A stretch of 64,000 bases of DNA from JAAUTY01 sp964397305 (GCA_964397305.1 CAYNIP010000016.1:1-64000), one strand, 5' to 3'. Shown: positions 49,758 through 58,950, numbered from the stretch's first letter. The notes: generated from the sequence alone by a model not told the origin. A program made the numbers and translations.

Positions 49758-51176
49758 TTAGAGTGTATCCACCGTGTCAAACTCGAACTTGATTTCCTTC
49801 CAGAGTTCGCAGGCCACCTTCAGCTCAGGGCTCCAGCGGCAGGCTTCGCGGATCACGTCGTTGCCTTCGCGGGCGAGGCTGCGGCCTTCGTTACGGGCCT
49901 GAACGCACGCTTCCAGGGCCACACGGTTGGCCGTCGCCCCCGGAGCATTGCCCCAGGGGTGGCCCAACGTGCCGCCCCCGAATTGCAGGCAGGAGTCATC
50001 GCCGAAGATTTCCACCAGGGCCGGCATATGCCAGACGTGGATACCGCCCGAAGCCACCGGCATGACGCCCGGCAGCGAGGCCCAGTCCTGGGTGAAGAAG
50101 ACGCCGCGCGAGCGATCTTCCTCAATGTAGTCTTCGCGCATCAGGTCCACAAAGCCGAGGGTGACAGCGCGATCGCCTTCCAGCTTGCCCACCACCGTAC
50201 CGGAGTGGAGGTGGTCACCACCAGACATCCGCAGGCACTTGGCCAGCACGCGGAAGTGCATCCCGTGGTTCTTCTGGCGGTCGATGACAGCGTGCATAGC
50301 GCGGTGAATGTGCAGCAGCAGACCGTTATCACGGCAGTACTTCGCCAGGGTGGTATTCGCCGTGAAGCCGCCCGTGATGAAGTCGTGCATCACGATCGGC
50401 GTGCCGATTTCCTTCGCGAATTCGGCGCGCTTGAGCATCTCTTCACAGGTCGGCGCGGTGACATTCAGGTAGTGACCTTTGATTTCATTGGTCTCGGCCT
50501 GAGCCTTTTCAATCGCTTCTTGTACGAACAGGAAGCGATCGCGCCAGCGCATGAAAGGCTGGGAGTTGATGTTCTCGTCGTCTTTAGTGAAGTCGAGACC
50601 CCCGCGCAGGCACTCGTAGACCGCCCGCCCGTAATTCTTCGCCGAGAGACCCAGCTTCGGCTTGATCGTGCAGCCCAGCAGCGGCCGACCGTACTTGTTC
50701 AACTTGTCGCGCTCCACAGAGATACCGTGGGGCGGACCTTGGAAGGTTTTCAGGTAGGCGACCGGAACCCGCAGGTCTTCCAAGCGCAGGGCCCGCAGGG
50801 CTTTGAACCCAAAAACGTTCCCCACCAAGGAGGTCAGCATATTCGTGACCGAGCCTTCCTCAAACAAGTCGAGGGGGTAAGCCACGAAGCAAAAATACTG
50901 ATTGTCTTCCCCAGGCACGGCTTCGATGTCATAGCAGCGACCCTTGTACCGATCCAGGTCCGTGAGGCCGTCCGTCCACACCGTCGTCCACGTCCCCGTA
51001 GACGATTCCGCTGCCACAGCCGCCCCCGCCTCTTCCGGCGGCACACCCGGCTGCGGTGTCATGCGGAAGCACGCCAGCAAGTCGGTTTCCTTGGGCGTGT
51101 AGTCGGGCATGTAATAGGTCAGGCGATAGTCCTGAACCCCAGCCTTAAACCCAGATGATGATTTCGCTTGTACCAT
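49758..51176 (-). CDS. rbcL: RuBisCO large subunit (form IB)
   Basis: 472 aa, ATG 51176 with GGAGAAACCGAGGAC upstream. Fixes CO2 onto RuBP in the carboxysome. Active-site motifs: GLDFTKDDENINSQPF with the carbamylated Lys, GCTIKPKLGLSAKNYGRA, FTANTTLAKYCRDNGLLLHI, LRMSGGDHLHSGTVVGKLEG (loop 6) and PVASGGIHVWHMPAL. Sequence and length are typical of cyanobacterial form IB. It follows ccmN by 950 bases that hold its own promoter and a repeat element, so separate transcription from ccm is likely. Confidence 0.98.
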   Translation of the reverse strand: MVQAKSSSGFKAGVQDYRLTYYMPDYTPKETDLLACFRMTPQPGVPPEEAGAAVAAESSTGTWTTVWTDGLTDLDRYKGRCYDIEAVPGEDNQYFCFVAYPLDLFEEGSVTNMLTSLVGNVFGFKALRALRLEDLRVPVAYLKTFQGPPHGISVERDKLNKYGRPLLGCTIKPKLGLSAKNYGRAVYECLRGGLDFTKDDENINSQPFMRWRDRFLFVQEAIEKAQAETNEIKGHYLNVTAPTCEEMLKRAEFAKEIGTPIVMHDFITGGFTANTTLAKYCRDNGLLLHIHRAMHAVIDRQKNHGMHFRVLAKCLRMSGGDHLHSGTVVGKLEGDRAVTLGFVDLMREDYIEEDRSRGVFFTQDWASLPGVMPVASGGIHVWHMPALVEIFGDDSCLQFGGGTLGHPWGNAPGATANRVALEACVQARNEGRSLAREGNDVIREACRWSPELKVACELWKEIKFEFDTVDTL

Positions 51177-51977
51177 GTCCTCGGTTTCTCCTTGGTCAAT
51201 GAGGCGTCTTGAAAGCAGTCAACGTGGTGCTGGTCGGCCATTCGCGCGGGGATACTGACGGGTCGGCGAAACCCATGCCGGCGAGGTCAGGTGACTCGCG
51301 CGCGCCGCTCGCACTCCGCAACAACTCGTTAGATTCGCTGGAAAATGATTTCAGCCCAACTGAATGGCAAACGCTTGTTTTCACTTGGGATTAAGTCTAT
51401 CACGAAGGCTACAGTTTTTAGGCAACTTTTTCGGGTACAATTCCGCTGCCATCAATCGCAATTGCTGGTCAGACTGATTAACTTATTTAATCTTTATAAA
51501 CAAGTGTAAATAAATGCAAATGGTATGACCTTGCTGGGCTCAAATCACCGGGGGCAACCGGCAGGGAAAGATCCCTGAGATCTAAGCAACACAAAGGTTC
51601 TGGGCTCCACAAACCCCAAAAGCGGGCCGGAAAGTTGGCTCGCCCAATTTAGGCCGACGACCTCGAGTCAAGGCTCGCAACCTTTGGCCAAGTCCCACGA
51701 CCGGCCGCATCCCGGATTCGGAACTCTCTGCCTAAATTCCTCCCCTCAGGGGGTTCATCGGACGGCCAAACCCTCGGCCTTGCCCTGATGACCGTAGAGT
51801 TAAGACCGAGGCGACTTAATCACTCGCTGAGAGTTACAAATAGACACACTTATTAACATTTTTTCATCATCCTGTCAGTGCATACCCCTCTTGGGTTATT
51901 CCGGGAAATTCCCACGAATTTCCGTCATTACAGCCGACGCAAAATCAGCGTTTCACCCCGATCTGACCTAAGAGGGA
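51177..51977. promoter_or_regulatory. rbcL 5' region, about 800 bases
   Basis: No gene is visible. The 51390-51530 part is AT-rich against its surroundings (for example GATTAACTTATTTAATC and TTTATAAACAAGTGTAAATA), as expected of a strong promoter and leader; I could not fix -10/-35 boxes with confidence. A long leader is likely. The rest is GC-rich with nothing recognised. Confidence 0.5.
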
Positions 51978-52081
51978 TACAGCGGTTTTTAGCCTAGTGC
52001 AATCCAGCTAAAGCCCCTCGCCCTCTGGGAGAGGGGTTTGGGGTGAGGGCTACGTACTTTACTAGCAAGAAAAATGCTGTA
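51978..52081. mobile_element. Family C MITE-like element, intact termini
   Basis: 104 bp. Termini TACAGCGGTTTTT and AAAAATGCTGTA are inverted repeats; the outer TA on each side could be a target TA duplication, as with IS630/Tc1-type transposases. The interior has CCCTCGCCCTCTGGGAGAGGGG. The inverse copy is at 24180-24280. It sits between ccmN and rbcL. Confidence 0.8.
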
Positions 52082-52126
52082 CTTGCGCTGCAACCTCGGT
52101 ATTGAATCGGCGTTGAATCGGCCTGG

Positions 52127-52708
52127 CTAGGGTTGCTCCTCGTGCCGATTCAGGGTTTGACCTTGAGGAAACAGGGTCATCAATAGCTGATTGACGTAAA
52201 CCTTTCCGAAGACCGGGGCTCCTGGTTCAGACGGGGCCGCTGGGGTTGGGGCGGCCGGTGTGGGGGGCTCCGCGTCTACAGCCGCCGCCGGGGTCTCCCA
52301 GGGATCGGCGAGGTCAGCTTCGGCCTCAGAGGCCGAGGCCGGCAACACTTCAACCTGTCGGGAGGGATCGCCCAGGAGCGAGCCAGCGGGGACCACGTGC
52401 ATCGCCGCCACGTCAGCATTGAAGATCGTGCTAGCGCCCCCAATACAGGCATTTGCGCCGATCTTGCTCTTGCCCACGATGAGCACCCCTGGTCCCAGAC
52501 TTACCCCCGGCCCTAGCTCGATCGTGCCGGCATAGGCATTGAGGATCACGCCCATGCCGAGGCAAGCTCCGGCATGAATGATGATACGGCTGTGGGGGGC
52601 GGCCCAGAGGATGGCTCCGGGAGCGATCGCCACGCTGGGGTCAATCTCTAGGTTGCCCCCGAGCCGCACATCGAGACGGGAAGCAAGGTGCAAAGGCTGC
52701 AAGGTCAT
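52127..52708 (-). CDS. ccmN: Carboxysome assembly protein CcmN
   Basis: 193 aa from ATG 52708 (MTLQPLHLASRLDVRL); a TTG at 52723 would add five residues. The N-terminal left-handed beta-helix (hexapeptide repeats, about 15-115) binds CcmM; an Ala/Pro-rich linker follows; the C-terminal encapsulation peptide GKVYVNQLLMTLFPQG recruits CcmK shell. It follows ccmM by 26 bases. Complete. Confidence 0.95.
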   Translation of the reverse strand: MTLQPLHLASRLDVRLGGNLEIDPSVAIAPGAILWAAPHSRIIIHAGACLGMGVILNAYAGTIELGPGVSLGPGVLIVGKSKIGANACIGGASTIFNADVAAMHVVPAGSLLGDPSRQVEVLPASASEAEADLADPWETPAAAVDAEPPTPAAPTPAAPSEPGAPVFGKVYVNQLLMTLFPQGQTLNRHEEQP

Positions 52709-52734
52709 GGGCCGAGCCAACAAGGGTGGGGATG

Positions 52735-54753
52735 CTAGGGGCGCTGAATGACCGTTTCGAGGACGCGACGCTTGGCCTTGGGGTCTACCCCGATCAAGCG
52801 CACATATTCCCCTTGGTGTTCCTGCAAACAGGCCTCCAGATGGGCCAGGACATCAGCCTCCCGGGAGGAGTCGCAGGTTTCGCAGACCAGCCAAGACTTG
52901 GTGCGGTAGCGGCGAGCATCGGCGTGTTCGGTGCCAATCTTGAAGCCTTGGGCCAGGAGCGATCGCACCTGCTGCACCACCTCGTGATCCAAGCCCAGGG
53001 ACCCCTGGGGTGTAGCCGTGTAGCTGGCCGGGGCGGGATGGGCCGCGACCGACGTAGCTTGGCCGTTGGTGCTCGGCCCCCCGCCGTTCGGTCGCTGGAT
53101 AATCGTCTCCACCACCCGACGCTTGGCCTGGGGGTCAATGCCGATCAGGCGCACATACTCCCCCGCGTGCTCGGTCAGGCAGTTTTGCAACTCGGCTAGG
53201 ACGGCCGTTTCGCTGCGGCTCTCGATGGTCGGGCAGACCAGCCAAGATTTGGTGCGATAGCGGCGGGCATCGGCGTGTTCAGTGCCAATCTTGAAGCCTT
53301 GGGCCAGGAGCGATCGCACCTGTTGGGCCAGGTCCTGCTCCAGACCCGCGCTCCGGAAACCGCTGGGCGAGGCCGTCGGAGCCGGGGCCACACTAGGGCC
53401 GCTGCTCTGGGACTGGACCGGCTGCGAACCGTCCGGCCGCTGGATGATCCATTCCAGAACCCGGCGCTTTGCTTGGGGGTCAACGCCAATCAAGCGGACA
53501 TATTCGCCTCGGTGTTCCGTCAGACAGTTCTGCAACTCGGCCAATACCTGGGCTTCGTTACGGCTGTTGATCATCGGGCAGACTAGCCAAGACTGGGTGC
53601 GATAGCGGCGGGCGTCTGCGTGCTCGCTGCCAATTTTGCAGCCCTGGGCCAGGAGCGATCGCACTTGCTGCACCACCTCGGGGCTGAGGCCATTGCTGGA
53701 ACTGGCCCTAGAGCCAGTCGCTGGCGCAGGACCCTTGCCATTGCCGCTGGCCTGGTAAGAACTGGGGGCTACAGGGGTGCTTTGGGGTTGCACGGGCTGC
53801 GAGCCGTCCGGGCGTTGGATGATCAGCTCGAGGACCCGACGTTTTGCCACGGGGTCAATGCCAATCAAACGCACATATTCTCCCGTATAGTCCGCGAGGC
53901 TGGCTTCGAGATTGGCGAGGGCGAGTTCAGGACGGGACCCCTCAAGGGTTCCACCGACCAGCCACGAGCCCGTGCGGTAACGGCGCTTGTCCGCGTGTTC
54001 GAGGCCGACTTTGTATCCTTGGCGCAGGAGCGATCGCACCTGGGCCGTCAAATCTGTCGTCAATTGCATAGGGCTTAACTCTGGTTCGTAACCGTCTCCA
54101 ACGGGACTGGGCATGGGCTCCCCGGGCTGCACCCCTTCGCGGATCGGCAGCAGACAGGCTGGGTCTTCCGCACAGCGGTAGCCAGCCCGGAGGGCTTCGT
54201 TGATCTGCACGACATGGTGAGCGAAAACCCGATCGGCCTCCTGGACATCCGGCAGACGATCGGCCTGGTATTGGCTCACCACCATCGCCCCCGAGGGCAC
54301 ATATTTCCCTGGGGGAATCTCGACATCTTGAATCAGGGCGTGCATCATCACAATGCAGCCATTGCCCACCCGGGCATTGAACACTGTCGAGCGGAAGCCG
54401 ATGAAACAGTCGTCGCCCACGAAGGCCGGGCCGTGGATCAGGGCCATATGGGTGATGCAGCTATGGCGACCGATCCAGACCGAATAGCTGCCACCATCGT
54501 CACCAATCACCCGCCCCTGTTCGAGGCCGTGGATCACCACCCCGTCCTGGATATTGGTGTGATCACCAATATGGAATGGGAGTCCCTCATCAGCTCGAAT
54601 GGAGGTTCCCGGGGCAATCAACACATTACGACCGATGCGTACATCACCAATCAGATTGGAGAACGAATGCACATAAGCAGTGTCGTCAACCTGAGGCTCA
54701 GCTAAATTCTTTGACCACGGCGTCGGGGGGGCCGCGCGTCTGCGAACTACCAT
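52735..54753 (-). CDS. ccmM: Carboxysome scaffold CcmM: gamma-carbonic anhydrase domain plus four SSU-like domains
   Basis: 672 aa, ATG 54753. Residues 1-210 are a gamma-class carbonic anhydrase beta-helix with candidate Zn2+ His residues in IQDGVVIHG and HMALIHGPAF, and Cys194/Cys200 in GYRCAEDPAC, the pair whose disulfide activates the Thermosynechococcus enzyme. Four RbcS-like modules follow, each starting QVRSLL(R/A)QG(Y/C/F)K and holding HAD(K/A)RRYRT; they bind RuBisCO and condense it. An internal ATG at 54069 (MQLTTDLTAQVRSLLRQG) just before the first module could start the short form known in this family. The modules are split by Pro/Ser/Ala linkers. Confidence 0.97.
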   Translation of the reverse strand: MVVRRRAAPPTPWSKNLAEPQVDDTAYVHSFSNLIGDVRIGRNVLIAPGTSIRADEGLPFHIGDHTNIQDGVVIHGLEQGRVIGDDGGSYSVWIGRHSCITHMALIHGPAFVGDDCFIGFRSTVFNARVGNGCIVMMHALIQDVEIPPGKYVPSGAMVVSQYQADRLPDVQEADRVFAHHVVQINEALRAGYRCAEDPACLLPIREGVQPGEPMPSPVGDGYEPELSPMQLTTDLTAQVRSLLRQGYKVGLEHADKRRYRTGSWLVGGTLEGSRPELALANLEASLADYTGEYVRLIGIDPVAKRRVLELIIQRPDGSQPVQPQSTPVAPSSYQASGNGKGPAPATGSRASSSNGLSPEVVQQVRSLLAQGCKIGSEHADARRYRTQSWLVCPMINSRNEAQVLAELQNCLTEHRGEYVRLIGVDPQAKRRVLEWIIQRPDGSQPVQSQSSGPSVAPAPTASPSGFRSAGLEQDLAQQVRSLLAQGFKIGTEHADARRYRTKSWLVCPTIESRSETAVLAELQNCLTEHAGEYVRLIGIDPQAKRRVVETIIQRPNGGGPSTNGQATSVAAHPAPASYTATPQGSLGLDHEVVQQVRSLLAQGFKIGTEHADARRYRTKSWLVCETCDSSREADVLAHLEACLQEHQGEYVRLIGVDPKAKRRVLETVIQRP

Positions 54754-54815
54754 GACTCAATCTCTCCCAACGTAGACCGCTAGCTCTCAGGGTTGGCCCT
54801 GAGCCCTAGCGGTGC

Positions 54816-55133
54816 TTAGCCTTGCGGTAAGTAGCGGTATTCATCCTTTTTGCGGTAGGTCAGGCCACTCTGCGTGGATACCGTATCGATAATGCCGACG
54901 ACGAGGGCATCAATCGGCGATCGCTCCCGGCCCTCCGGATCAGCGGCGATCGCCCGGCGGCTAATCAGCACCCATTCATCAATCCCAGCCCCCACGCGGT
55001 CGGCCGCCACCTCGTAGTGATCCTCGAGCTCGCCATTGGCGGCTACGAACTGCACAACGAGCAGCTTAACGCCTTGCATGGTGTCCAGTTTCTGGGTGCT
55101 GACTACCGTTCCGAGAACCTTCGCAATCTTCAT
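54816..55133 (-). CDS. ccmL: Carboxysome pentameric vertex protein CcmL
   Basis: 105 aa, ATG 55133. EutN/CcmL fold that closes the shell vertices: MKIAKVLGTVVSTQKLDTM, LLVVQFVAANGE, DRVGAGIDEWVLISRRAIA and SPIDALVVGIIDTV. Length matches the family. Spaced 13 bases after a ccmK and 62 before ccmM, in the ccm operon. Confidence 0.97.
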   Translation of the reverse strand: MKIAKVLGTVVSTQKLDTMQGVKLLVVQFVAANGELEDHYEVAADRVGAGIDEWVLISRRAIAADPEGRERSPIDALVVGIIDTVSTQSGLTYRKKDEYRYLPQG

Positions 55134-55146
55134 GAACGAGGGGAAC

Positions 55147-55485
55147 CTAGCGACGGCCTAACGCACTGGGGTTCACGCTCTCACGAAACTGCTCCACCGC
55201 TTCGGTGTAGCGAATCGGCAAGACGTATTCCAGGTTCTCATGGGGACGAGCGATGATGTGGGTCGAAAGCACCTCCCCCCCATTGACCCGCTTCACATTT
55301 TCAATCCCCGCCGACACAGAGGCTTGCACCTCCGAGACATCACCGCGCACGATCACCGTGACGCGACCGGAGCCAATCTTCTCGTAGCCCACCAGGGTGA
55401 CACGGGCGGCTTTCACCATCGCGTCCGCCGCTTCAACGACAGCAGGAAACCCAAGAGTTTCGATCATTCCAACAGCAATTGACAT
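55147..55485 (-). CDS. ccmK: Carboxysome shell protein CcmK (long-tail, CcmK1-like)
   Basis: 112 aa, ATG 55485. A BMC-domain hexamer: AVGMIETLGFPAVVEAADAM, LVGYEKIGSGRVTVIVRGDV (pore motif KIGSG) and VLSTHIIARPHENLEYVLPI. It differs from its two tandem partners by a longer, Arg-ended tail, ESVNPSALGRR, and RYTEAVEQF where the others have RYTEEVEQF; this tail resembles CcmK1. Third of three ccmK in the operon, next to ccmL. Confidence 0.96.
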   Translation of the reverse strand: MSIAVGMIETLGFPAVVEAADAMVKAARVTLVGYEKIGSGRVTVIVRGDVSEVQASVSAGIENVKRVNGGEVLSTHIIARPHENLEYVLPIRYTEAVEQFRESVNPSALGRR

Positions 55486-55590
55486 GAATATTGTTCCTCA
55501 GCAATTAATGAATTTGTTTGCAAGGGGGCGGGCCAAAAGGGGTGAGTGCCTCCGCCCTAGACCCCGCACCCAGGGGAAACCAGACCCACC

Positions 55591-55902
55591 TTAGTAGGTT
55601 CGGAACTGCTCAACTTCTTCGGTGTAGCGAATTGGCAGGACATACTCCAGGTTCTCGTGGGGACGAGCGATGATGTGGGTCGAAAGCACCTGACCCCCAT
55701 TGACGCGATTAGCATTTTCGACCCCCGCCGACACAGAGGCTTGCACCTCCGAGACATCGCCGCGCACGATCACCGTGACGCGACCGGAGCCAATCTTTTC
55801 GTAGCCCACCAGGGTGACACGGGCGGCTTTCACCATCGCGTCCGCCGCTTCAACGACAGCAGGAAACCCGAGGGTTTCGATCATTCCAACAGCAATTGAC
55901 AT
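55591..55902 (-). CDS. ccmK: Carboxysome shell protein CcmK (CcmK2-like)
   Basis: 103 aa, ATG 55902 with GAGGAG nine bases upstream. BMC domain with the pore motif KIGSG and the end RYTEEVEQFRTY, which is the CcmK2 ending. Nearly the same protein as the flanking copies, differing at ENANRVNGGQV. 105 bases of spacer to the next ccmK. Second of three. Confidence 0.96.
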   Translation of the reverse strand: MSIAVGMIETLGFPAVVEAADAMVKAARVTLVGYEKIGSGRVTVIVRGDVSEVQASVSAGVENANRVNGGQVLSTHIIARPHENLEYVLPIRYTEEVEQFRTY

Positions 55903-55999
55903 GAATATTGCTCCTCAGCAACGAATAACTTTGTGGGCCAGTCAAACGGAGTAACCACCTCCGCCCTAGACCCTGCCCCAGGAGAAAACCAGACCTACC

Positions 56000-56311
56000 T
56001 TAGTAGGTTCGGAACTGCTCAACTTCTTCGGTGTAGCGAATCGGCAGGACATATTCCAGATTCTCATGGGGACGAGCGATAATGTGGGTCGAAAGCACTT
56101 CCCCCCCATTGACTCGCTTCACATTTTCAGTCCCGGCCGACACAGAGGCTTGCACCTCCGAGACATCACCGCGCACGATCACCGTGACGCGACCGGAGCC
56201 AATCTTCTCGTAGCCCACCAGGGTGACACGGGCGGCTTTCACCATCGCGTCCGCCGCTTCAACGACAGCGGGGAACCCCAGCGTTTCGAGCATTCCAACA
56301 GCAATGGGCAT
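56000..56311 (-). CDS. ccmK: Carboxysome shell protein CcmK (CcmK2-like), operon-first
   Basis: 103 aa, ATG 56311, with AGGAG about ten bases upstream. BMC-domain shell protein: PIAVGMLETLGFPAV start, KIGSG pore motif, end RYTEEVEQFRTY. It differs from the second copy at only a few residues (MPIAVGML, GTENVKRVNGGEV). First gene of the ccm operon, divergent from ndhF3. Confidence 0.96.
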   Translation of the reverse strand: MPIAVGMLETLGFPAVVEAADAMVKAARVTLVGYEKIGSGRVTVIVRGDVSEVQASVSAGTENVKRVNGGEVLSTHIIARPHENLEYVLPIRYTEEVEQFRTY

Positions 56312-57013
56312 CGTAGTCTAAGCTCCTAAAACAGCAATTCAGGATTAGGCGGCAGCCCAGGGGCAACCTGCGCGCACTACCCAATGGATAACGATTCAAT
56401 TGAGCATCCAAATTCCGGACAAATCCAAGCCGCCCTACGCAGCCGCTCTGCGACCACAGCAACCGCCACCTACAACCAGCTTTTGGAATCTATGCGGATT
56501 GAACCTACCAGCTATTCCCCGCACTGACTGCTAGCATCCTTGCAATTGCGCTAGACGGGGCGCGAGTTGCATCTTTTGCAATTGGGATAAGCAATTTTCT
56601 ACTCTAGATAGAAGCATAAGAAAAAGGTGTACCCTTTGACAATATAAATCTTTATGATATTTCCAAATTAGACTGTTAATAAAAGTTAATGTATCGACCC
56701 CGGTCTTGGTCGCTCCTGGTTCCAGCCTCAGGGTTTGGGAGGCGCTGCGGAGTGTCCTATAATCAGATTACTGCGCGATCGCCCGCCCTCAGAAGGGCTT
56801 CTTCTCTCGGCTTCAGGCCGCTTCAGCAGTCTCCCTTTGCGGCTGAGTCCTTGCTCATTTCAATGTGAACTGAGTCCGTGAATTTTTAGTGAAAGGTCAG
56901 ATACGGGCGGCCGGCGATCGCCCTACGGGCAAGGGCTCGTCCTTGGTTTAGCAAGGGGCAAGCCCAGGTTCCGACTGTTAAGCAAGCATCGACATCCTGC
57001 TAAGAGGGTTGGC
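56312..57013. promoter_or_regulatory. Bidirectional region between the ccm and ndhF3 operons
   Basis: 702 bases with no gene. The central 56580-56700 part is AT-rich. It must hold promoters for both carbon-concentrating operons and so likely sites for carbon-responsive LysR regulators (CcmR/NdhR, CmpR). I see one TCAATG at 56860, half of the published NdhR-type pattern, without a clear partner half. Confidence 0.55.
56613..56642 (-). promoter_or_regulatory. Candidate ccm operon promoter
   Basis: On the minus strand TTGTCA (56642-56637) and TATGCT (56618-56613) are spaced by 18 bases, within the AT-rich part, about 300 bases before the first ccmK ATG. It is a sequence match only. Confidence 0.35.
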
Positions 57014-58912
57014 ATGGCTGAGTTTTTGCTCTGGAGTAGCTGGTGGATTCCGTTTTATGGCTTGCTGGGAGCGTTTTTGACTCTCCCCTGGTCCCTGGGC
57101 CTGGTTCGCCGCACGGGCCCCCGCCCGGCCGCCTATATCAATCTTTTGTTAACCGCCTTCGCTTTCCTGCACGGCTCCGCCGCCTTCTGGAGTTCCTGGA
57201 GCCGGCCCGCCCAGCAGCTTACCTTCCACTGGCTGCAAGTGGCGGATCTGGATCTGTCCTTGGCTGTGGTGCAGTCCCCCATTAGCCTCGGAGCCCTGGA
57301 GTTGGTGGGCCTGATCAGCCTGCTGGTGCAAATTTACGCCCTCGGCTATTTAGAAAAAGACTGGTCCCTCGCCCGCTTCTACGGCCTGATGGGCTTCTTC
57401 GAGGCGGCCCTCGGGGGCATCGCCATCAGTGACTCCCTGCTGCTCAGCTATGCGCTGCTGGAAATGCTGACCCTCTCAACCTATTTGCTCGTGGGGTTTT
57501 GGTACGCCCAGCCCCTGGTGGTGACGGCGGCTCGGGATGCCTTCCTGACCAAGCGGGTGGGGGACATTATTCTCCTCATGGGGCTGGTAGCCCTCTCCAG
57601 CGATGGGGCTGGGCTCAGCTTCAGCCAACTGGCGAGCTGGGCCGAGACGACGCCACTGCCCCCCCTGGCGGCAGCCCTCCTGGGCCTGGCCCTGATTGCC
57701 GGCCCGACGGGGAAATGTGCTCAGTTTCCCCTCAATCTCTGGCTGGATGAAGCGATGGAAGGGCCGAACCCAGCGGGGATTATGCGAAATTCCATCGTGG
57801 TGGCGGCGGGGGCCTATGTCTTGATTGAGCTGGAGCCGGTCTTTACCCTCTCGCCGGTGTCGGCGGATGCGCTGATCGTGATCGGCACGCTGACGGCGGT
57901 CGGGGCCTCGCTGATGGCGATCGCCCAGATTGACATCAAACGCACCCTCTCCCACTCCACCAGCGCCTACCTCGGCCTAGTCTTCATCGCCGTTGGCCTG
58001 GGACAGGTAGACATTGCCGTGCTGCTGCTCTTTACCCACGCGATCGCCAAGGCGCTGCTGTTCATGAGCATCGGCTCGCTCATCCTCAGCACCAGCACCC
58101 AGAACATCACGGAAATGGGGGGCCTCGGGGCAAAACTGCCCGCCACCACCACCGCTTTTGTGGTGGGCTCTGCCGGCCTCGTGGCCCTGATGCCCCTGGG
58201 CCTCTTCTGGACCATGCAACGCTGGCTCAATGGGGATTGGGCTGTTTCCAGTTGGCTTCTCGCCATCCTCTTGTTTGTCAATGCGTTCAGTGCCCTCAAT
58301 CTCACCCGTGTCTTCCGCCTCGTCTTCCTGGGTCCAACCCAACCCAAGACTCGCCGGGTGGCTGAGGTGATCTGGCTGATGGCTGTGCCGATGTTGATCC
58401 TTACGGGGATTACCCTGCTCGCTCCTGCCGGTCCCCTGCGCTGGAGCTTTTGGCTCAGCCCCAAGGCTCCCTTGGTGGCGGCCGGCCAGTGGACGACCCA
58501 ATGGGGCCTGCCCTTGCTGGTGGCCTCGGGGGTCGCGGGTTGCCTCGCGGGCTTCTTGATCGAGCTGCGCCGCTCCTCGACCCGGCCAACCCAAAAGGTG
58601 TTGCGCCTTCTCCAGGACCTGTTCGCCTACGATTTCTATATCGCTCGTGTCTATGATCTCACGGTGGTCTGGGCCGTGTCGGCGGCATCCCTGCTCACGG
58701 CCTGGTTTGACCGCTATGTGGTGGATGGAGTCGTCAACCTCGTCGGCCTCGCGACGATCTTCGGCGGCAACACGCTGAAATACAATGTCTCGGGCCAATC
58801 CCAGTTCTACATCCTCTCGATCCTGCTCGGCGTGGCGCTGTTGCTTTGGTTCCTCCTGAGCGGCCAGGGGTCGATCCTGCTGGAGGCCTGGTTCTCTCTA
58901 TCAGCACGCTAG
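57014..58912 (+). CDS. ndhF3: NDH-1MS proton-pumping subunit NdhF3
   Basis: 632 aa, ATG 57014. A Complex I NuoL/NdhF-type antiporter subunit with about 15 membrane segments. Conserved parts include FYGLMGFFEAALGGIAISD, DAFLTKRVGDIILLMGL, GPTGKCAQFPLNLWLDEAMEGPNP (split here by run length) and SHSTSAYLGLVF. The order ndhF3-ndhD3-cupA is that of the inducible, high-affinity CO2-uptake complex on the thylakoid. 227 bases separate it from ndhD3 because an inverted-repeat element has inserted there. Confidence 0.92.
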   Translation: MAEFLLWSSWWIPFYGLLGAFLTLPWSLGLVRRTGPRPAAYINLLLTAFAFLHGSAAFWSSWSRPAQQLTFHWLQVADLDLSLAVVQSPISLGALELVGLISLLVQIYALGYLEKDWSLARFYGLMGFFEAALGGIAISDSLLLSYALLEMLTLSTYLLVGFWYAQPLVVTAARDAFLTKRVGDIILLMGLVALSSDGAGLSFSQLASWAETTPLPPLAAALLGLALIAGPTGKCAQFPLNLWLDEAMEGPNPAGIMRNSIVVAAGAYVLIELEPVFTLSPVSADALIVIGTLTAVGASLMAIAQIDIKRTLSHSTSAYLGLVFIAVGLGQVDIAVLLLFTHAIAKALLFMSIGSLILSTSTQNITEMGGLGAKLPATTTAFVVGSAGLVALMPLGLFWTMQRWLNGDWAVSSWLLAILLFVNAFSALNLTRVFRLVFLGPTQPKTRRVAEVIWLMAVPMLILTGITLLAPAGPLRWSFWLSPKAPLVAAGQWTTQWGLPLLVASGVAGCLAGFLIELRRSSTRPTQKVLRLLQDLFAYDFYIARVYDLTVVWAVSAASLLTAWFDRYVVDGVVNLVGLATIFGGNTLKYNVSGQSQFYILSILLGVALLLWFLLSGQGSILLEAWFSLSAR

Positions 58913-58950
58913 CCTGGGTTGGGCCAGCTCCCCCACGGAGACAAGCGAAG

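Noticed and set aside
49959..51158. 399-codon plus-strand frame opposite rbcL
   Set aside because: It is an antisense shadow of rbcL in GC-rich sequence.
56860..56880. Complete NdhR/CcmR operator upstream of ndhF3
   Set aside because: Only the half TCAATG is present; the second half at the expected ten-base spacing does not match.
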